From contig DHWK01000106.1 of assembly GCA_002413145.1 (NCBI GenBank), positions 483 to 24,973 of the forward strand: a DNA stretch of 24,491 nt, in the 5' to 3' direction. Both the position numbers and the translations under genes were made by a program. The notes below the pieces were generated by a model. The model was not told where the DNA came from. It did no database searches and saw only the letters and a program-made list of their open reading frames with translations. The stretch is from a bacterium UBP12_UBA5184 (GTDB lineage: Bacteria > Vulcanimicrobiota > Vulcanimicrobiia > Vulcanimicrobiales > Vulcanimicrobiaceae). Below are positions 1 to 7,575 of this stretch, one piece after another; the stretch's first letter is position 1, and each line of letters opens with the position of its first letter.

Positions 1-558
1 GGGACGCAGATGGTCGCCAAGGGACTCGATTTTCCGAGCGTGACGCTGGTCGGCGTCGTCGCCGCCGATATCGGTTTGCACGTCCCGGAGTTTCGCGCGG
101 CGGAGCGGACCTTCGATTTGATCACCCAGGTCGCGGGTCGCAGCGGCCGCGCCCGACCCGGCGAGGCGATCGTCCAAACGTACAGTCCCAACCACCCCGC
201 CGTCGCCTTCGCGGCGAAGCACGACTTCGACGGCTTCGCCGTTCACGAGCTCGAGCAGCGGCGCGAATTGGGTTATCCGCCCTTTGGAGAGCTGATCTTC
301 CTGGGCATCTTCGGCCGCCGGCGAGCCGATGCGCTCGAGGCCGCCCAGCGCTACGCGGCGTCGCTGCGCGAAAGGCCGAACGTCGAAGTTCTCGGTCCCG
401 CTCCGTTCCCGATCGCGCGCGCCAACGATGAGTGGCGTTTCCGCATCGCCCTGAAGACGGCCGAGGGCGCACCGTTGCGCGGCTATTTGCGCGACGATCT
501 CGTCCCCGCCGCCCGTGGCGATCGCCGGACGCGCCTCGCGGTAAACGTCGACCCATGA
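1..558 (+). CDS. priA: Primosomal protein N' (PriA helicase), C-terminal part, cut by window start
   Basis: This is the last 185 codons of PriA, the superfamily 2 DNA helicase that restarts stalled replication forks by recruiting the primosome. The window opens in frame at GTQMVAKGLDFP, which is helicase motif V. Motif VI follows as QVAGRSGRA. After it comes the usual C-terminal region, including LGYPPFGEL, and the gene ends at TGA 556-558. The N-terminal DNA-binding domain, Walker motifs and most of the zinc-binding domain lie outside the window. The stop codon overlaps the proposed phaC start in an ATGA arrangement. The family assignment rests on near-textbook motif matches. The symbol is given because the motif V/VI spacing is characteristic of PriA rather than RecG or RecQ. 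Confidence 0.95.
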   Translation, partial: GTQMVAKGLDFPSVTLVGVVAADIGLHVPEFRAAERTFDLITQVAGRSGRARPGEAIVQTYSPNHPAVAFAAKHDFDGFAVHELEQRRELGYPPFGELIFLGIFGRRRADALEAAQRYAASLRERPNVEVLGPAPFPIARANDEWRFRIALKTAEGAPLRGYLRDDLVPAARGDRRTRLAVNVDP

Positions 559-2450
559 GGAACGGTGCTCTGCAAGGGGCGGCGTGGACCGCGGCTAAAT
601 GCATCTATGGAATGTATGCCGATGAGGAAGAAGCGCGGAACATCGCCGCGCTCGACGGAGAAAAGGACGATCCGGGCGAGCACGACGAGGCCGACGAGCT
701 GGTCGAGGTAGCGGAAGAAGCGCTCCCGCCGATGGCGGCGGGCGTCCCGCTCGAAAGCATTCCGACGAACGGCGCGGCCGGTGACGGGACGTCGGGGCAT
801 GCGAACCCTTTCGATCCGCTCGGTCTCGGCAAGGCGACGATGGACCTCTGGAAGGCGATGCTGGCGAACCCGCAAGGGCTGTTGGCGGGGCAGATGGAGT
901 TCGCCAAATCGATGCTGGAACTCTCAGGACGCTCGCTCGGCGCGAGCGGCAGAGGCGAGCCGCTCATCGGGCCCGCGCCGGACGATCGCCGTTTCACGCA
1001 CCCCGCTTGGACGCAGAATCCGGCTTTCGACGCGATCAAGCAAGGTTATCTGCTCGCGACCAAGGCCGTCCTCGACTCCATCGAGGGGGCCGATACCGAC
1101 GCCGAAACCAAAGCGCGCGTCAGCTTCTTCGCCAAGCAGTACTGCGACATGCTCAGCCCGACGAATTTCGCGTTCCTCAACCCCGCCGTGATCGAGGAGA
1201 CCTTGCGCACCGGCGGCGAGAATCTGCGGCGTGGCGTCAAGAACGCCCTCGAAGACATTCGGGAGAACCGAGGCCGGCCGGCGCTCGTCGATAAGAAAGC
1301 CTTTACGGTCGGTCAGAACGTCGCCACCACGCCGGGTAACGTCGTCTATCGCAACGACGTCCTCGAGTTGATCGAATACACGCCGACGACCGAGACCGTT
1401 TACGAGCGGCCGCTCGTAATCGTGCCGCCGTGGATCAACAAATATTACATCCTCGACTTGCAGCCGGCCAACAGCATCATCAAGTTTGCGGTCGATTCCG
1501 GGATTCGCACCTACGTCGTCTCGTGGCGTAACCCCGACGCTTCGATGGCCGATTTCACTTGGCAGCAATACCTCAAGCACGGTCCCCTGACGGCCAACCG
1601 TATCGCCTCGGCGATCACGCGTTCGCCCGACGTGAACGTGATCGGCTACTGCATCGGCGGGACGCTCACGGCGGAGATGCTCGCCTACTTGGCCCAGAGC
1701 GAGGAAGTGCTGGTCAACGCGGTAACGTTCTTCGCCGCGCTCACCGATTTCGAAGAAGCGGGCGATCTGCGAGCCTTCCTCGGCCCTGAAGCGTTGTCGA
1801 CGATCGAGCGAAAGATGGACGAAAAGGGCGTCCTCGACTCGAGTGAGATGGCCGACACGTTCAACATGCTGCGCGCGAACGACCTCATCTGGAACGTCGC
1901 GGTCAACCGCTATCTCCTGGGCAAAGACGCGCCGGCATTCGATCTGCTCTATTGGAACAGCGACGCGACGCGTCTTCCGCGCGCGATGCATAGCTATTAT
2001 CTCCGCAATATGTACGTTGAGAATAACCTCGTGAAACCGGGGGCCCTGAAGTTCAAGGATGTCGCGATCGACCTGCGGCGCGTGAAAAACGACGTGTATG
2101 CGGTCGCGACGATCGACGACCACATCGCGCCGTGGAAATCGGTCTATAAGATGACGCAGCTCTTCTCGGGCGAGACCCAGTTCCGTCTGGGTCATTCGGG
2201 CCATATCGCCGGTATCATCAACTCGCCGGCGAGCGGAAAGGGCAACTACTGGCGCGCAGCCTCGAATCCGCCGACGGCCGACGAGTGGCTCGCGAGCGCG
2301 CAAAAAGTCGACGGCTCGTGGTGGCCGGATTGGATGCGCTGGCTTAGCGAACGTTCCGGCGAACGGGTCGCGGCTCCGGCGAGTCCGGGCAGCAAACACT
2401 TCAAACCGAAGGCGCCCGCACCAGGCACCTACGTGCTCGAAAAAGCCTGA
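555..2450 (+). CDS. phaC: Poly(3-hydroxyalkanoate) synthase, class I type
   Basis: It polymerises (R)-3-hydroxyacyl-CoA into polyhydroxyalkanoate storage granules. With the ATG at 555 it is 631 aa; an in-frame ATG at 612 would give 612 aa. Neither has a strong ribosome binding site. I chose 555 because it overlaps the priA stop (ATGA), which suggests translational coupling. The first ~110 residues are acidic and low-complexity. A PhaC N-terminal domain follows (from DRRFTHPAW). The alpha/beta-hydrolase core contains VSWRNPD, the lipase-like box GYCIGG with nucleophile Cys366, the Asp in DDHIAPW (Asp522) and the His in HSGHIAGI (His550), so the catalytic triad is complete. The C-terminus has a proline/lysine-rich tail. 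Length and a single-subunit layout fit class I. No phaA, phaB or phasin gene is nearby. It converges on rpsT with an 11-nt gap. Confidence 0.93.
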   Translation: MRNGALQGAAWTAAKCIYGMYADEEEARNIAALDGEKDDPGEHDEADELVEVAEEALPPMAAGVPLESIPTNGAAGDGTSGHANPFDPLGLGKATMDLWKAMLANPQGLLAGQMEFAKSMLELSGRSLGASGRGEPLIGPAPDDRRFTHPAWTQNPAFDAIKQGYLLATKAVLDSIEGADTDAETKARVSFFAKQYCDMLSPTNFAFLNPAVIEETLRTGGENLRRGVKNALEDIRENRGRPALVDKKAFTVGQNVATTPGNVVYRNDVLELIEYTPTTETVYERPLVIVPPWINKYYILDLQPANSIIKFAVDSGIRTYVVSWRNPDASMADFTWQQYLKHGPLTANRIASAITRSPDVNVIGYCIGGTLTAEMLAYLAQSEEVLVNAVTFFAALTDFEEAGDLRAFLGPEALSTIERKMDEKGVLDSSEMADTFNMLRANDLIWNVAVNRYLLGKDAPAFDLLYWNSDATRLPRAMHSYYLRNMYVENNLVKPGALKFKDVAIDLRRVKNDVYAVATIDDHIAPWKSVYKMTQLFSGETQFRLGHSGHIAGIINSPASGKGNYWRAASNPPTADEWLASAQKVDGSWWPDWMRWLSERSGERVAAPASPGSKHFKPKAPAPGTYVLEKA

Positions 2451-2461
2451 GTTTTTCGGAG

Positions 2462-2821
2462 TTACTTCTCCGCTTTGGCTCGGGGGGCGCGCTTGCGGGC
2501 CGGCTTTTCGGCCGACGCGGGCGCGGCGGCCTTGGTTGCTTTCGCGACCTTAGCGGCTTTCGGTGCAGGCTTTGGAGCGGTTTGAGTCTTGTGCGCTGCT
2601 CGCGCCAGGCGCGATTTCTTACGCGCAGCCTTGTTGGGATGGATGATCCCCTTGCTGGCGGCTTTGTCGAACTGGCTTTCGACGGCCGAGACGGCTCCCG
2701 GATCGCCGCTGGCGACAGCCTTCTTGTAGAGCGTCTTCAGGCGGGTCTTGCCGTCGCGATTGCGCAGCGTACGCTTTTCAGATTGGCGAACCCATTTTTC
2801 GGCAGCTTTGATGTTTGGCAC
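2462..2821 (-). CDS. rpsT: 30S ribosomal protein S20
   Basis: S20 binds 16S rRNA early in 30S subunit assembly. The N-terminus after the GTG start reads PNIKAAEKWVRQSEKRTLRN, a canonical S20 opening, and this fixes the start at 2821 although the frame stays open further upstream. The conserved C-terminal core signature IIHPNKAARKKSRLA is present. The protein is 119 aa, whereas typical S20 is about 85-90 aa. The extra ~40 residues form an Ala/Lys/Pro-rich tail starting near residue 79, resembling the basic tails seen on some ribosomal proteins of high-GC bacteria. No Shine-Dalgarno is visible before the GTG. Instead a good -10 box lies 7 nt upstream (see promoter), so the mRNA may be leaderless. 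Confidence 0.95.
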   Translation of the reverse strand: MPNIKAAEKWVRQSEKRTLRNRDGKTRLKTLYKKAVASGDPGAVSAVESQFDKAASKGIIHPNKAARKKSRLARAAHKTQTAPKPAPKAAKVAKATKAAAPASAEKPARKRAPRAKAEK

Positions 2822-2828
2822 GCGCGGG

Positions 2829-2857
2829 ATTGTAGCACAGGCCGCAAGGGGCGTCCA
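2829..2857 (-). promoter_or_regulatory. Putative sigma-70-type promoter of rpsT, probably leaderless
   Basis: On the minus strand, TGGACG (2857-2852) and TACAAT (2834-2829) are separated by exactly 17 nt. The -10 matches five of six consensus positions and the -35 matches three or four. Only 7 nt separate the -10 from the GTG start of rpsT, so transcription would begin at or within a base or two of the start codon. This is seen directly in the sequence; activity is inferred. Confidence 0.6.
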
Positions 2858-2937
2858 GCGTGCACGTAAAGTACCCCGACCTGCGGGCCGGGCATGTCCC
2901 GTGCCCCCCTTCGCCCGGCTACGATCCCGCCGCCGAC

Positions 2938-2961
2938 GCAACCCACTTTTTTTGGGTCGGG
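2938..2961 (-). other. Small inverted repeat with oligo-A loop just past rsgA
   Basis: An ACCCA/TGGGT inverted repeat encloses a run of seven T (plus strand) immediately downstream of the rsgA stop. The homopolymer is in the loop rather than after the stem, so this is not a standard intrinsic terminator. It lies between rsgA and the rpsT promoter and could mark the transcript boundary. The evidence is weak. Confidence 0.25.
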
Positions 2962-2967
2962 AAACCG

Positions 2968-3858
2968 TCAACTGCGTTCGCAGTTCACGATCGACGTATA
3001 ACTCTCGAAGCGCGACGCAGAGATTTCGCCCGTCTTCACGGCCGCGCGGATCGCGCAGTCGGGCTCCGAACGATGGCTGCAATCGCTGAAACGGCACTTC
3101 CCCAGATACGGGCGGAATTCGATGAAGCCGTACGCGACCTCCGACCACGGTTCGCCGTGGAGTTCGAATTCGCTGACGCCGGGGCTGTCGATCAAGAATC
3201 CGTGCGCAAAGTGATGCAGGCGCCCCGTCGTCGTAGTTTGACGACCGCGGCCGATCGCCGAGACTTCCCCGACGGTCGCCGGCCCTCCGAGCGCGCGGAA
3301 GAGCGAGCTCTTGCCGACGCCCGATTGTCCGATGAGCAGCGTCTGGTGCCCCTGGAACTCTCGGTCGACCTCGTCGAGGCCGACTCGCGCGCGCGGATTG
3401 ATCGAAAGGACCATGTAGCCGAGGCGGCCGTACAGCGCGAGAATCCGCTCGATGTCGGGTCGCTCGGCGAGGTCGGCTTTGGTCAACAGCAAGCGAGCCT
3501 TGAGATCGTGAATCTCCGCGAACGCGAGCAACTCGTCGACCATCGTCGGCGTAAATGGCGGCTGCGCGAAGGCTGAGACGATCGCAATGCCGTCGACGTT
3601 TGCCGCCATCGTTTTGATCCTGCCGCCGGCGGTCTTGCGTTCCAGGGCGAACGTTCGCGGTTCGCGGTGGTCGATGACGAGTCGCTCGTCATCCATCGGC
3701 ACGGCTCGAACCAGGTCCCCGGGCACCAGCGAGAGCCGCTCGAGATGCTTGCGCAGCGAGGCGAAGAGGAGTTCGTCGGAGCCTTCGAAGGCGATCCACG
3801 CCGCATTTCTGCCGACGCTGACGACGCGGGCAAGCCGGACGGCGGCGACGTCACGCAT
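2968..3858 (-). CDS. rsgA: Small ribosomal subunit biogenesis GTPase RsgA
   Basis: RsgA is a circularly permuted GTPase that checks late maturation of the 30S subunit. The 296-aa protein has an N-terminal OB-fold-like part (residues 1-75). The G motifs come in the permuted order typical of the family: G4 TKAD (126-129), G1 GQSGVGKS (177-184) and G3 DSPG (224-227). A C-terminal zinc-binding segment follows with Cys255, Cys260, His262 and Cys268. ATG 3858 was chosen because it opens directly onto the conserved domain; no clear ribosome binding site precedes it. It is divergent from the cda operon across 56 nt and lies upstream of rpsT on the same strand, so two small-subunit functions are adjacent, although rpsT appears to have its own promoter. 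Confidence 0.94.
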   Translation of the reverse strand: MRDVAAVRLARVVSVGRNAAWIAFEGSDELLFASLRKHLERLSLVPGDLVRAVPMDDERLVIDHREPRTFALERKTAGGRIKTMAANVDGIAIVSAFAQPPFTPTMVDELLAFAEIHDLKARLLLTKADLAERPDIERILALYGRLGYMVLSINPRARVGLDEVDREFQGHQTLLIGQSGVGKSSLFRALGGPATVGEVSAIGRGRQTTTTGRLHHFAHGFLIDSPGVSEFELHGEPWSEVAYGFIEFRPYLGKCRFSDCSHRSEPDCAIRAAVKTGEISASRFESYTSIVNCERS

Positions 3859-3914
3859 GGTTCATGCGAGTCGGCGTTTAAAGATGCGTAAACCTCGGAG
3901 ACTGGAAAACCTAG

Positions 3915-4469
3915 TTGGAAGAACGGTCGGCTAGCATTCGCTTCGACCGCGTGCTCGCGCAAGGCGAGCGTGCGGCGGCCATTCGGGCCCTGGATTCGTG
4001 TGGTGCGAAGGCCACATCCTGGGCCGTCGCGCGTTGCGGCCGGAGTTACGCCATCGCGCGCCTCACGCCGGAGTGCGACCTAAGCGCGCTGCGCGAAACG
4101 CTCGGAGCGCGGGCCGACGAGCCCGCTTTGGTCGTCGTCGACGTCATTCCGCGCGACCCCGAGCGGATTGGGTCCCTCGTCCAAGCGCTCGCCGGGGCCG
4201 GCGGGCCGGCCGGCGTTGTCGATGTGAAAGCCTCAGGCGACGCCCTCACCGTGGAACTGAACCAAGCGACGACATCGCTGCGCTTGCTCGTCGACGTGAT
4301 CGACGCCGAACTCGAATGCTCCCCGGGGCGGCGGATCCTTCCGCTCTTCCCGCTTTCCGACGCCACCCTGACGGGTTTTGCCGCCGCCACCCTGCGCGCT
4401 CCCGAGATCGACCTCTCGCGCTTGGTCGAAACGCATACCGAGCCGCTCCTCGAGGGCGCCCCCCGATGA
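3915..4469 (+). CDS. Unrecognised soluble protein, first gene of the cdaA operon
   Basis: I do not recognise this 184-aa protein. It starts at TTG 3915, with GGAAAA about 8 nt upstream; a GTG at 3951 is an alternative start. It has no signal peptide or membrane segment. The composition suggests an alternating alpha/beta fold: hydrophobic strands such as ALVVVDVIP and RLLVDVIDAEL are separated by Ala/Leu-rich helices. Its stop overlaps the cdaA start (ATGA, 4466-4469), which is strong evidence for co-translation with the c-di-AMP synthase. That placement makes a role in c-di-AMP synthesis or cell-wall precursor control possible, but this is inference from position only. Reading-frame integrity over 550 nt and the tight overlap support a real gene. 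Confidence 0.75.
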   Translation: MEERSASIRFDRVLAQGERAAAIRALDSCGAKATSWAVARCGRSYAIARLTPECDLSALRETLGARADEPALVVVDVIPRDPERIGSLVQALAGAGGPAGVVDVKASGDALTVELNQATTSLRLLVDVIDAELECSPGRRILPLFPLSDATLTGFAAATLRAPEIDLSRLVETHTEPLLEGAPR

Positions 4470-5311
4470 CGCTCTTCTTGCTACCGGGCGTTCCCTTCAG
4501 CCTCGCCGACGTCTTCGACATCGTCGCTACGGCGATGCTCGTCTACTATTTTCTGCTGTTGATTCGCGGGACGCGCGCCGTCCCGATCATTTTTGGAATT
4601 TTCGTTCTCCTGATCGTCCTCGCCGCGGCCAACTCGTTCCACCTGCTGGTCCTCGCGACGATCATGCAAGTCGTCTTGCTGGGCACCGCGGTGACGCTGC
4701 CGATCGTTTTTCAGCCGGAATTGCGGCGTTTTCTGGAACAGCTGGGACGCGGCGGGATGATCGCGCGCCGCGAAGCCGCCGACGAAGCAGCCAGGTTAGA
4801 GGAAGCCGTCACCGTACTGGCGCGCGCGGCGGTGCAGCTCTCGCGCAACGCTGTCGGCGCCCTGATCGCCGTCGAGGGAGCTACCGGGCTGCGCGAGTTT
4901 GTCGAGAGCGGGACTCGGCTCGACGCGAGGCTCTCCGTCGAACTCGTGATCTCGATCTTCACGCCGCGCTCCCCGCTGCACGATGGCGCCGTCATCGTGA
5001 AGGGGATGGTCGTCGAAGCGGCCGGATGTTTCTTGCCGCTCTCGGAAAACGTGCTGACCGAGAGTCACCTCGGGACGCGGCATCGGGCTGCCATCGGATT
5101 GACCGAGCAAACCGACGCCGTCGTCTTGATCATCTCGGAGCAGAGCGGAGCGATCTCCGTGGCGCGGCAGGGCAAACTCTCACGAGAACTCGACGACGAA
5201 GCGCGCTTACGCACGGTCCTGTTGGCCTGCTGTCGCGCCGCGCGCGGCGGCCGTCCGAAACGTGCGCAATCTGGGCTACCTTTCGGCCGGCGCAAAATAG
5301 CTCGTGCTTGA
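4466..5311 (+). CDS. cdaA: Diadenylate cyclase CdaA (DacA family), membrane-bound
   Basis: CdaA condenses two ATP into cyclic di-AMP at the inner face of the membrane. The 281-aa protein starts with about three transmembrane helices (roughly residues 15-34, 38-56 and 60-80). A short coiled linker and the DisA_N cyclase domain follow. Both catalytic signatures are intact: DGA at 173-175 (in SPLHDGAVI) and the ATP-binding GTRHR at 203-207 (in GTRHRAAIG). Length and layout match CdaA rather than the DNA-scanning DisA. ATG 4466 overlaps the preceding stop, and the 3' end overlaps cdaR by 8 nt. The cdaA-cdaR-glmM order is the classical arrangement known from Firmicutes. An enzyme with all catalytic residues should be active. 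Confidence 0.95.
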   Translation: MTLFLLPGVPFSLADVFDIVATAMLVYYFLLLIRGTRAVPIIFGIFVLLIVLAAANSFHLLVLATIMQVVLLGTAVTLPIVFQPELRRFLEQLGRGGMIARREAADEAARLEEAVTVLARAAVQLSRNAVGALIAVEGATGLREFVESGTRLDARLSVELVISIFTPRSPLHDGAVIVKGMVVEAAGCFLPLSENVLTESHLGTRHRAAIGLTEQTDAVVLIISEQSGAISVARQGKLSRELDDEARLRTVLLACCRAARGGRPKRAQSGLPFGRRKIARA

Positions 5312-5966
5312 ACGGCTACGCAACAATTGGGGCCTCAAGCTGCTCTCTCTCTCGGTCGCGATCGCGGCCTGGTCGTACCTGCGGTTCGCGCCGAATCCGG
5401 TCATCGCGGCCCATTTCGTCCAACAGGTCAGCGTCCCGATCACGGCGATCGGACTGCGCCCCGATAGCGTCGCCCGTTATACCGAGAAACAGGCGGTCGT
5501 CAGTATCGATGTATCCCGCAACTCCGAGGTGATTCAACCCGACGACGTCCGCGCGATCCTCGACTTGCAGGGCCGCCCCGCCGGCGTTCACAACGTCCCG
5601 ATTCAGGTCATCGCGCCGAAGCTGGTCATTCGCTCGCTCTCCCCGGCCTCGGTGACCTTGTCGGTCGAAAAGATCGAAACGCGCAATCTTCCGGTAACGA
5701 TTCACTATCTGGGAGAAGCGAAGAAGATCGTCGTGAACGGGATCTCGCTCGAACCGGCGCACGTCGTGGTGCGCGCACCGACCAGCGACCTCGAGCGCGT
5801 CGCCGGAGCGCGCGTCGACGTCCCGCTGCCGGGGACGCCCTCGAATTTCGACAGCATGCTGCGACCCGTCGCCGTCGACGAAGGCGGCGCGGAACTTGCC
5901 GGCGTCGCGGTGGCGCCGAATCTCGTGCGCGTGCGCGCTTCGTTTGGAGTTGGGAAAGCAAAATAA
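5304..5966 (+). CDS. cdaR: CdaA regulatory protein CdaR (YbbR-domain protein)
   Basis: CdaR proteins are single-pass membrane proteins with extracytoplasmic YbbR domains that modulate CdaA activity. This 220-aa protein starts at GTG 5304, inside cdaA. It has one N-terminal membrane segment (about residues 11-28) followed by two YbbR-like repeats of about 80 residues (roughly 35-115 and 120-215). Each repeat holds strands such as VSIDVSRNSEVI and ARVDVPLPGT. The number of repeats is at the low end, since some homologues carry three or four. The stop overlaps the glmM start by one base (TAATG), consistent with one polycistronic message. The symbol rests on context plus the domain layout; sequence conservation of YbbR domains is modest. 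Confidence 0.87.
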   Translation: MLERLRNNWGLKLLSLSVAIAAWSYLRFAPNPVIAAHFVQQVSVPITAIGLRPDSVARYTEKQAVVSIDVSRNSEVIQPDDVRAILDLQGRPAGVHNVPIQVIAPKLVIRSLSPASVTLSVEKIETRNLPVTIHYLGEAKKIVVNGISLEPAHVVVRAPTSDLERVAGARVDVPLPGTPSNFDSMLRPVAVDEGGAELAGVAVAPNLVRVRASFGVGKAK

Positions 5967-7318
5967 TGGCGCGCGTCTTCGGAACCGACGGCGTTCGCGG
6001 CATCGCGAACGTCGATCTGACGCCGGAACTGGCGTTTCGCCTCGGACGCGCCGGCGCGTACGTCCTTTCGGGCGACGGCGACGCGCTGAAGCCGTTTGTC
6101 GTCGGACGGGACACCCGCTTGTCGGGAACGATGCTCGAAGCGGCGCTCGTCGCGGGAATTACTTCGATCGGCCGCGACACGCTCTCGGTCGGAATCGTTC
6201 CAACCCCCGCGATTCCACGCATCCTCGATTCGATCGGCGCCGCCGGCGGCGTCATGATCAGCGCTTCGCACAACCCGATCGAAGACAACGGCATCAAGTT
6301 TTTCGGACCCGACGGATTCAAACTCGACGATGCGACCGAGCGTGAGATCGAACGGACGCTGCTGCGCGATGACGAGCTGCCGCGAGCGACGCACGACCGG
6401 GTCGGAATCGCGAAGACGTCGCACGGCCTGGTCGATCGATACTTCGCAACCTTGATCGATGGGGGCGGCGACCTCACCGGCCTCACGGTCGTGGTCGATG
6501 CAGCCTTCGGAGCAGCCTACCTGGTCGCGCCGAGGGCCCTCGCTCGGCTCGGCGCGCGCGTCGTGCCGCTCAACGCTGAAGACGACGGCGCGCGTATCAA
6601 CGTCGCCTGCGGTTCCACCAACCTCGGGCCATTGCGCGAGCGCGTTCGAGAATTAGCCGCGGCCGATCCGCAGGCGCACGTCGTCGGCGTCGCCTTCGAC
6701 GGTGACGCCGATCGGGCGCTCTTCGTCGACGAGGGCGGCGCTGCGCTTTCCGGCGATCATGTCTTGCTGGCGCTCGCCCTGGAGAAGAAGCGGCACGGTA
6801 AACTCGCGCACGATACGCTCGTAGCGACCGTGATGAGCAACGTCGGGCTCGAACGAGCGCTGCAGCGCGAGGGGATCGCGCTCATCCGCACGTCGGTCGG
6901 AGATCGCTACGTCCTCGAGGCGATGCGCGCCGGCGGATTCACCCTCGGCGGCGAGCAATCGGGGCACGTCATCGATTTCGAACGCAACACTACCGGGGAC
7001 GGTCCGATGACCGCCGTTTCGCTGCTCTCGCTCATGCTGCGGAAACGAACGACCTTGCGCGACCTGACGGCCGGGATGCACGTCTATCCGCAGATCCTGG
7101 TCAACGTTCGAACCACCCGCAAAGAGGTCATCGAAGACGAAACCGTGCGTGCGGCGATCGCGCGGGCGAGCGATCGGCTAGGCCGGGAGGGCCGGATCCT
7201 CGTGCGCGCTTCGGGGACGGAGCCGCTGGTCCGGGTCATGATCGAGGGCGACGACCGGGCGAGCATCGAGCGTCTCGCCGCGGAGGTGGCGGAAACCGTC
7301 GAACGCGCGGCCCGGTAG
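5966..7318 (+). CDS. glmM: Phosphoglucosamine mutase GlmM
   Basis: GlmM converts glucosamine-6-phosphate to glucosamine-1-phosphate, the step leading to UDP-GlcNAc and peptidoglycan. The 450-aa length is typical. The N-terminus FGTDGVRGIAN is canonical. The phosphoserine loop is SASHNP (Ser101), the Mg-binding loop is DGDADR (Asp245, Asp247, Asp249), the sugar-binding segment is GGEQSGH, and the C-terminal phosphate-binding loop is RASGTEPLVRV. It is the last gene of the cda block, with a one-base overlap to cdaR. In Firmicutes CdaA, CdaR and GlmM interact physically and GlmM inhibits CdaA; that is established knowledge for the family, not shown here. Confidence 0.97.
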   Translation: MARVFGTDGVRGIANVDLTPELAFRLGRAGAYVLSGDGDALKPFVVGRDTRLSGTMLEAALVAGITSIGRDTLSVGIVPTPAIPRILDSIGAAGGVMISASHNPIEDNGIKFFGPDGFKLDDATEREIERTLLRDDELPRATHDRVGIAKTSHGLVDRYFATLIDGGGDLTGLTVVVDAAFGAAYLVAPRALARLGARVVPLNAEDDGARINVACGSTNLGPLRERVRELAAADPQAHVVGVAFDGDADRALFVDEGGAALSGDHVLLALALEKKRHGKLAHDTLVATVMSNVGLERALQREGIALIRTSVGDRYVLEAMRAGGFTLGGEQSGHVIDFERNTTGDGPMTAVSLLSLMLRKRTTLRDLTAGMHVYPQILVNVRTTRKEVIEDETVRAAIARASDRLGREGRILVRASGTEPLVRVMIEGDDRASIERLAAEVAETVERAAR

Positions 7319-7448
7319 CCGGAAACGTTAAGTTTTATTGACCAAACCGGCGGGAGGGATGGCTACCTGGGCGGCCAATGCGCTCCCCAGCGGTTCACGT
7401 GACCGCCCGCCAAGGCTAAGGCCGAGGCGGAATCGACACATGCTAAAT
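7319..7448 (+). other. Upstream part of the nlpC leader; no gene
   Basis: This 130-nt stretch between glmM and the aptamer has no convincing coding sequence. A TTGACC hexamer at 7338-7343 could be a -35 box, but the matching -10 position reads GGCTAC, so no promoter can be called with confidence. A near-perfect inverted repeat, GCGG-T-TCACGTGA-CCGC (7390-7406), is centred on an 8-bp palindrome and lies inside a larger GGGCGG/CCGCCC pairing (7369-7374 with 7403-7408). It could be an operator or an RNA hairpin in the leader. Confidence 0.4.
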
Positions 7449-7560
7449 CGCCGAGTTTGGGCGCGAGCCCAGAGCGGGGGACTCCCAGGTGGGGTGAATG
7501 CGCCGGTCGGCGCTAGGGCAGCACCTTTCAGCCCGAACCCGTCAACTAACCTCGTAGGCG
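7449..7560 (+). ncRNA. Cyclic di-AMP riboswitch aptamer (ydaO/yuaA type)
   Basis: The conserved blocks of the ydaO/yuaA class appear in order: CGCCGAGTTT at 7449-7458, GGGGGACTCCCA around 7476-7487, GGGGTGAAT at 7491-7499, CCCGAACCCGTCAACTAACC at 7532-7551, and TCGTAGGCG at 7552-7560. Predicted helices fit the class. The outer CGCC (7449-7452) pairs with GGCG (7557-7560). TGGGC-GCGA-GCCCA (7458-7471) is capped by a GNRA-like loop. GCGCC-GGTC-GGCGC (7500-7513) forms a second stem, and GGGC (7516-7519) pairs with GCCC (7531-7534). This class binds c-di-AMP and usually lowers expression of cell-wall hydrolase, potassium or osmolyte genes. Here it ends 15 nt before the start codon of an NlpC/P60 hydrolase. 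Confidence 0.93.
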
Positions 7561-7575
7561 TTGAAAGAGGAGCAG

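Noticed and set aside
924..2399. A 491-codon open frame antisense to phaC
   Set aside because: High-GC shadow frame. Its product is Arg/Asp/Val-rich with no domain, and the opposite strand has a complete catalytic PhaC.
2938..2961. Intrinsic terminator of rsgA
   Set aside because: The T/A run lies inside the loop rather than after the stem, which is not the normal terminator structure.
7338..7366. TTGACC with GGCTAC at 17-nt spacing as promoter of the riboswitch
   Set aside because: The -10 position matches only one consensus base. I could not identify a credible promoter and did not call one.
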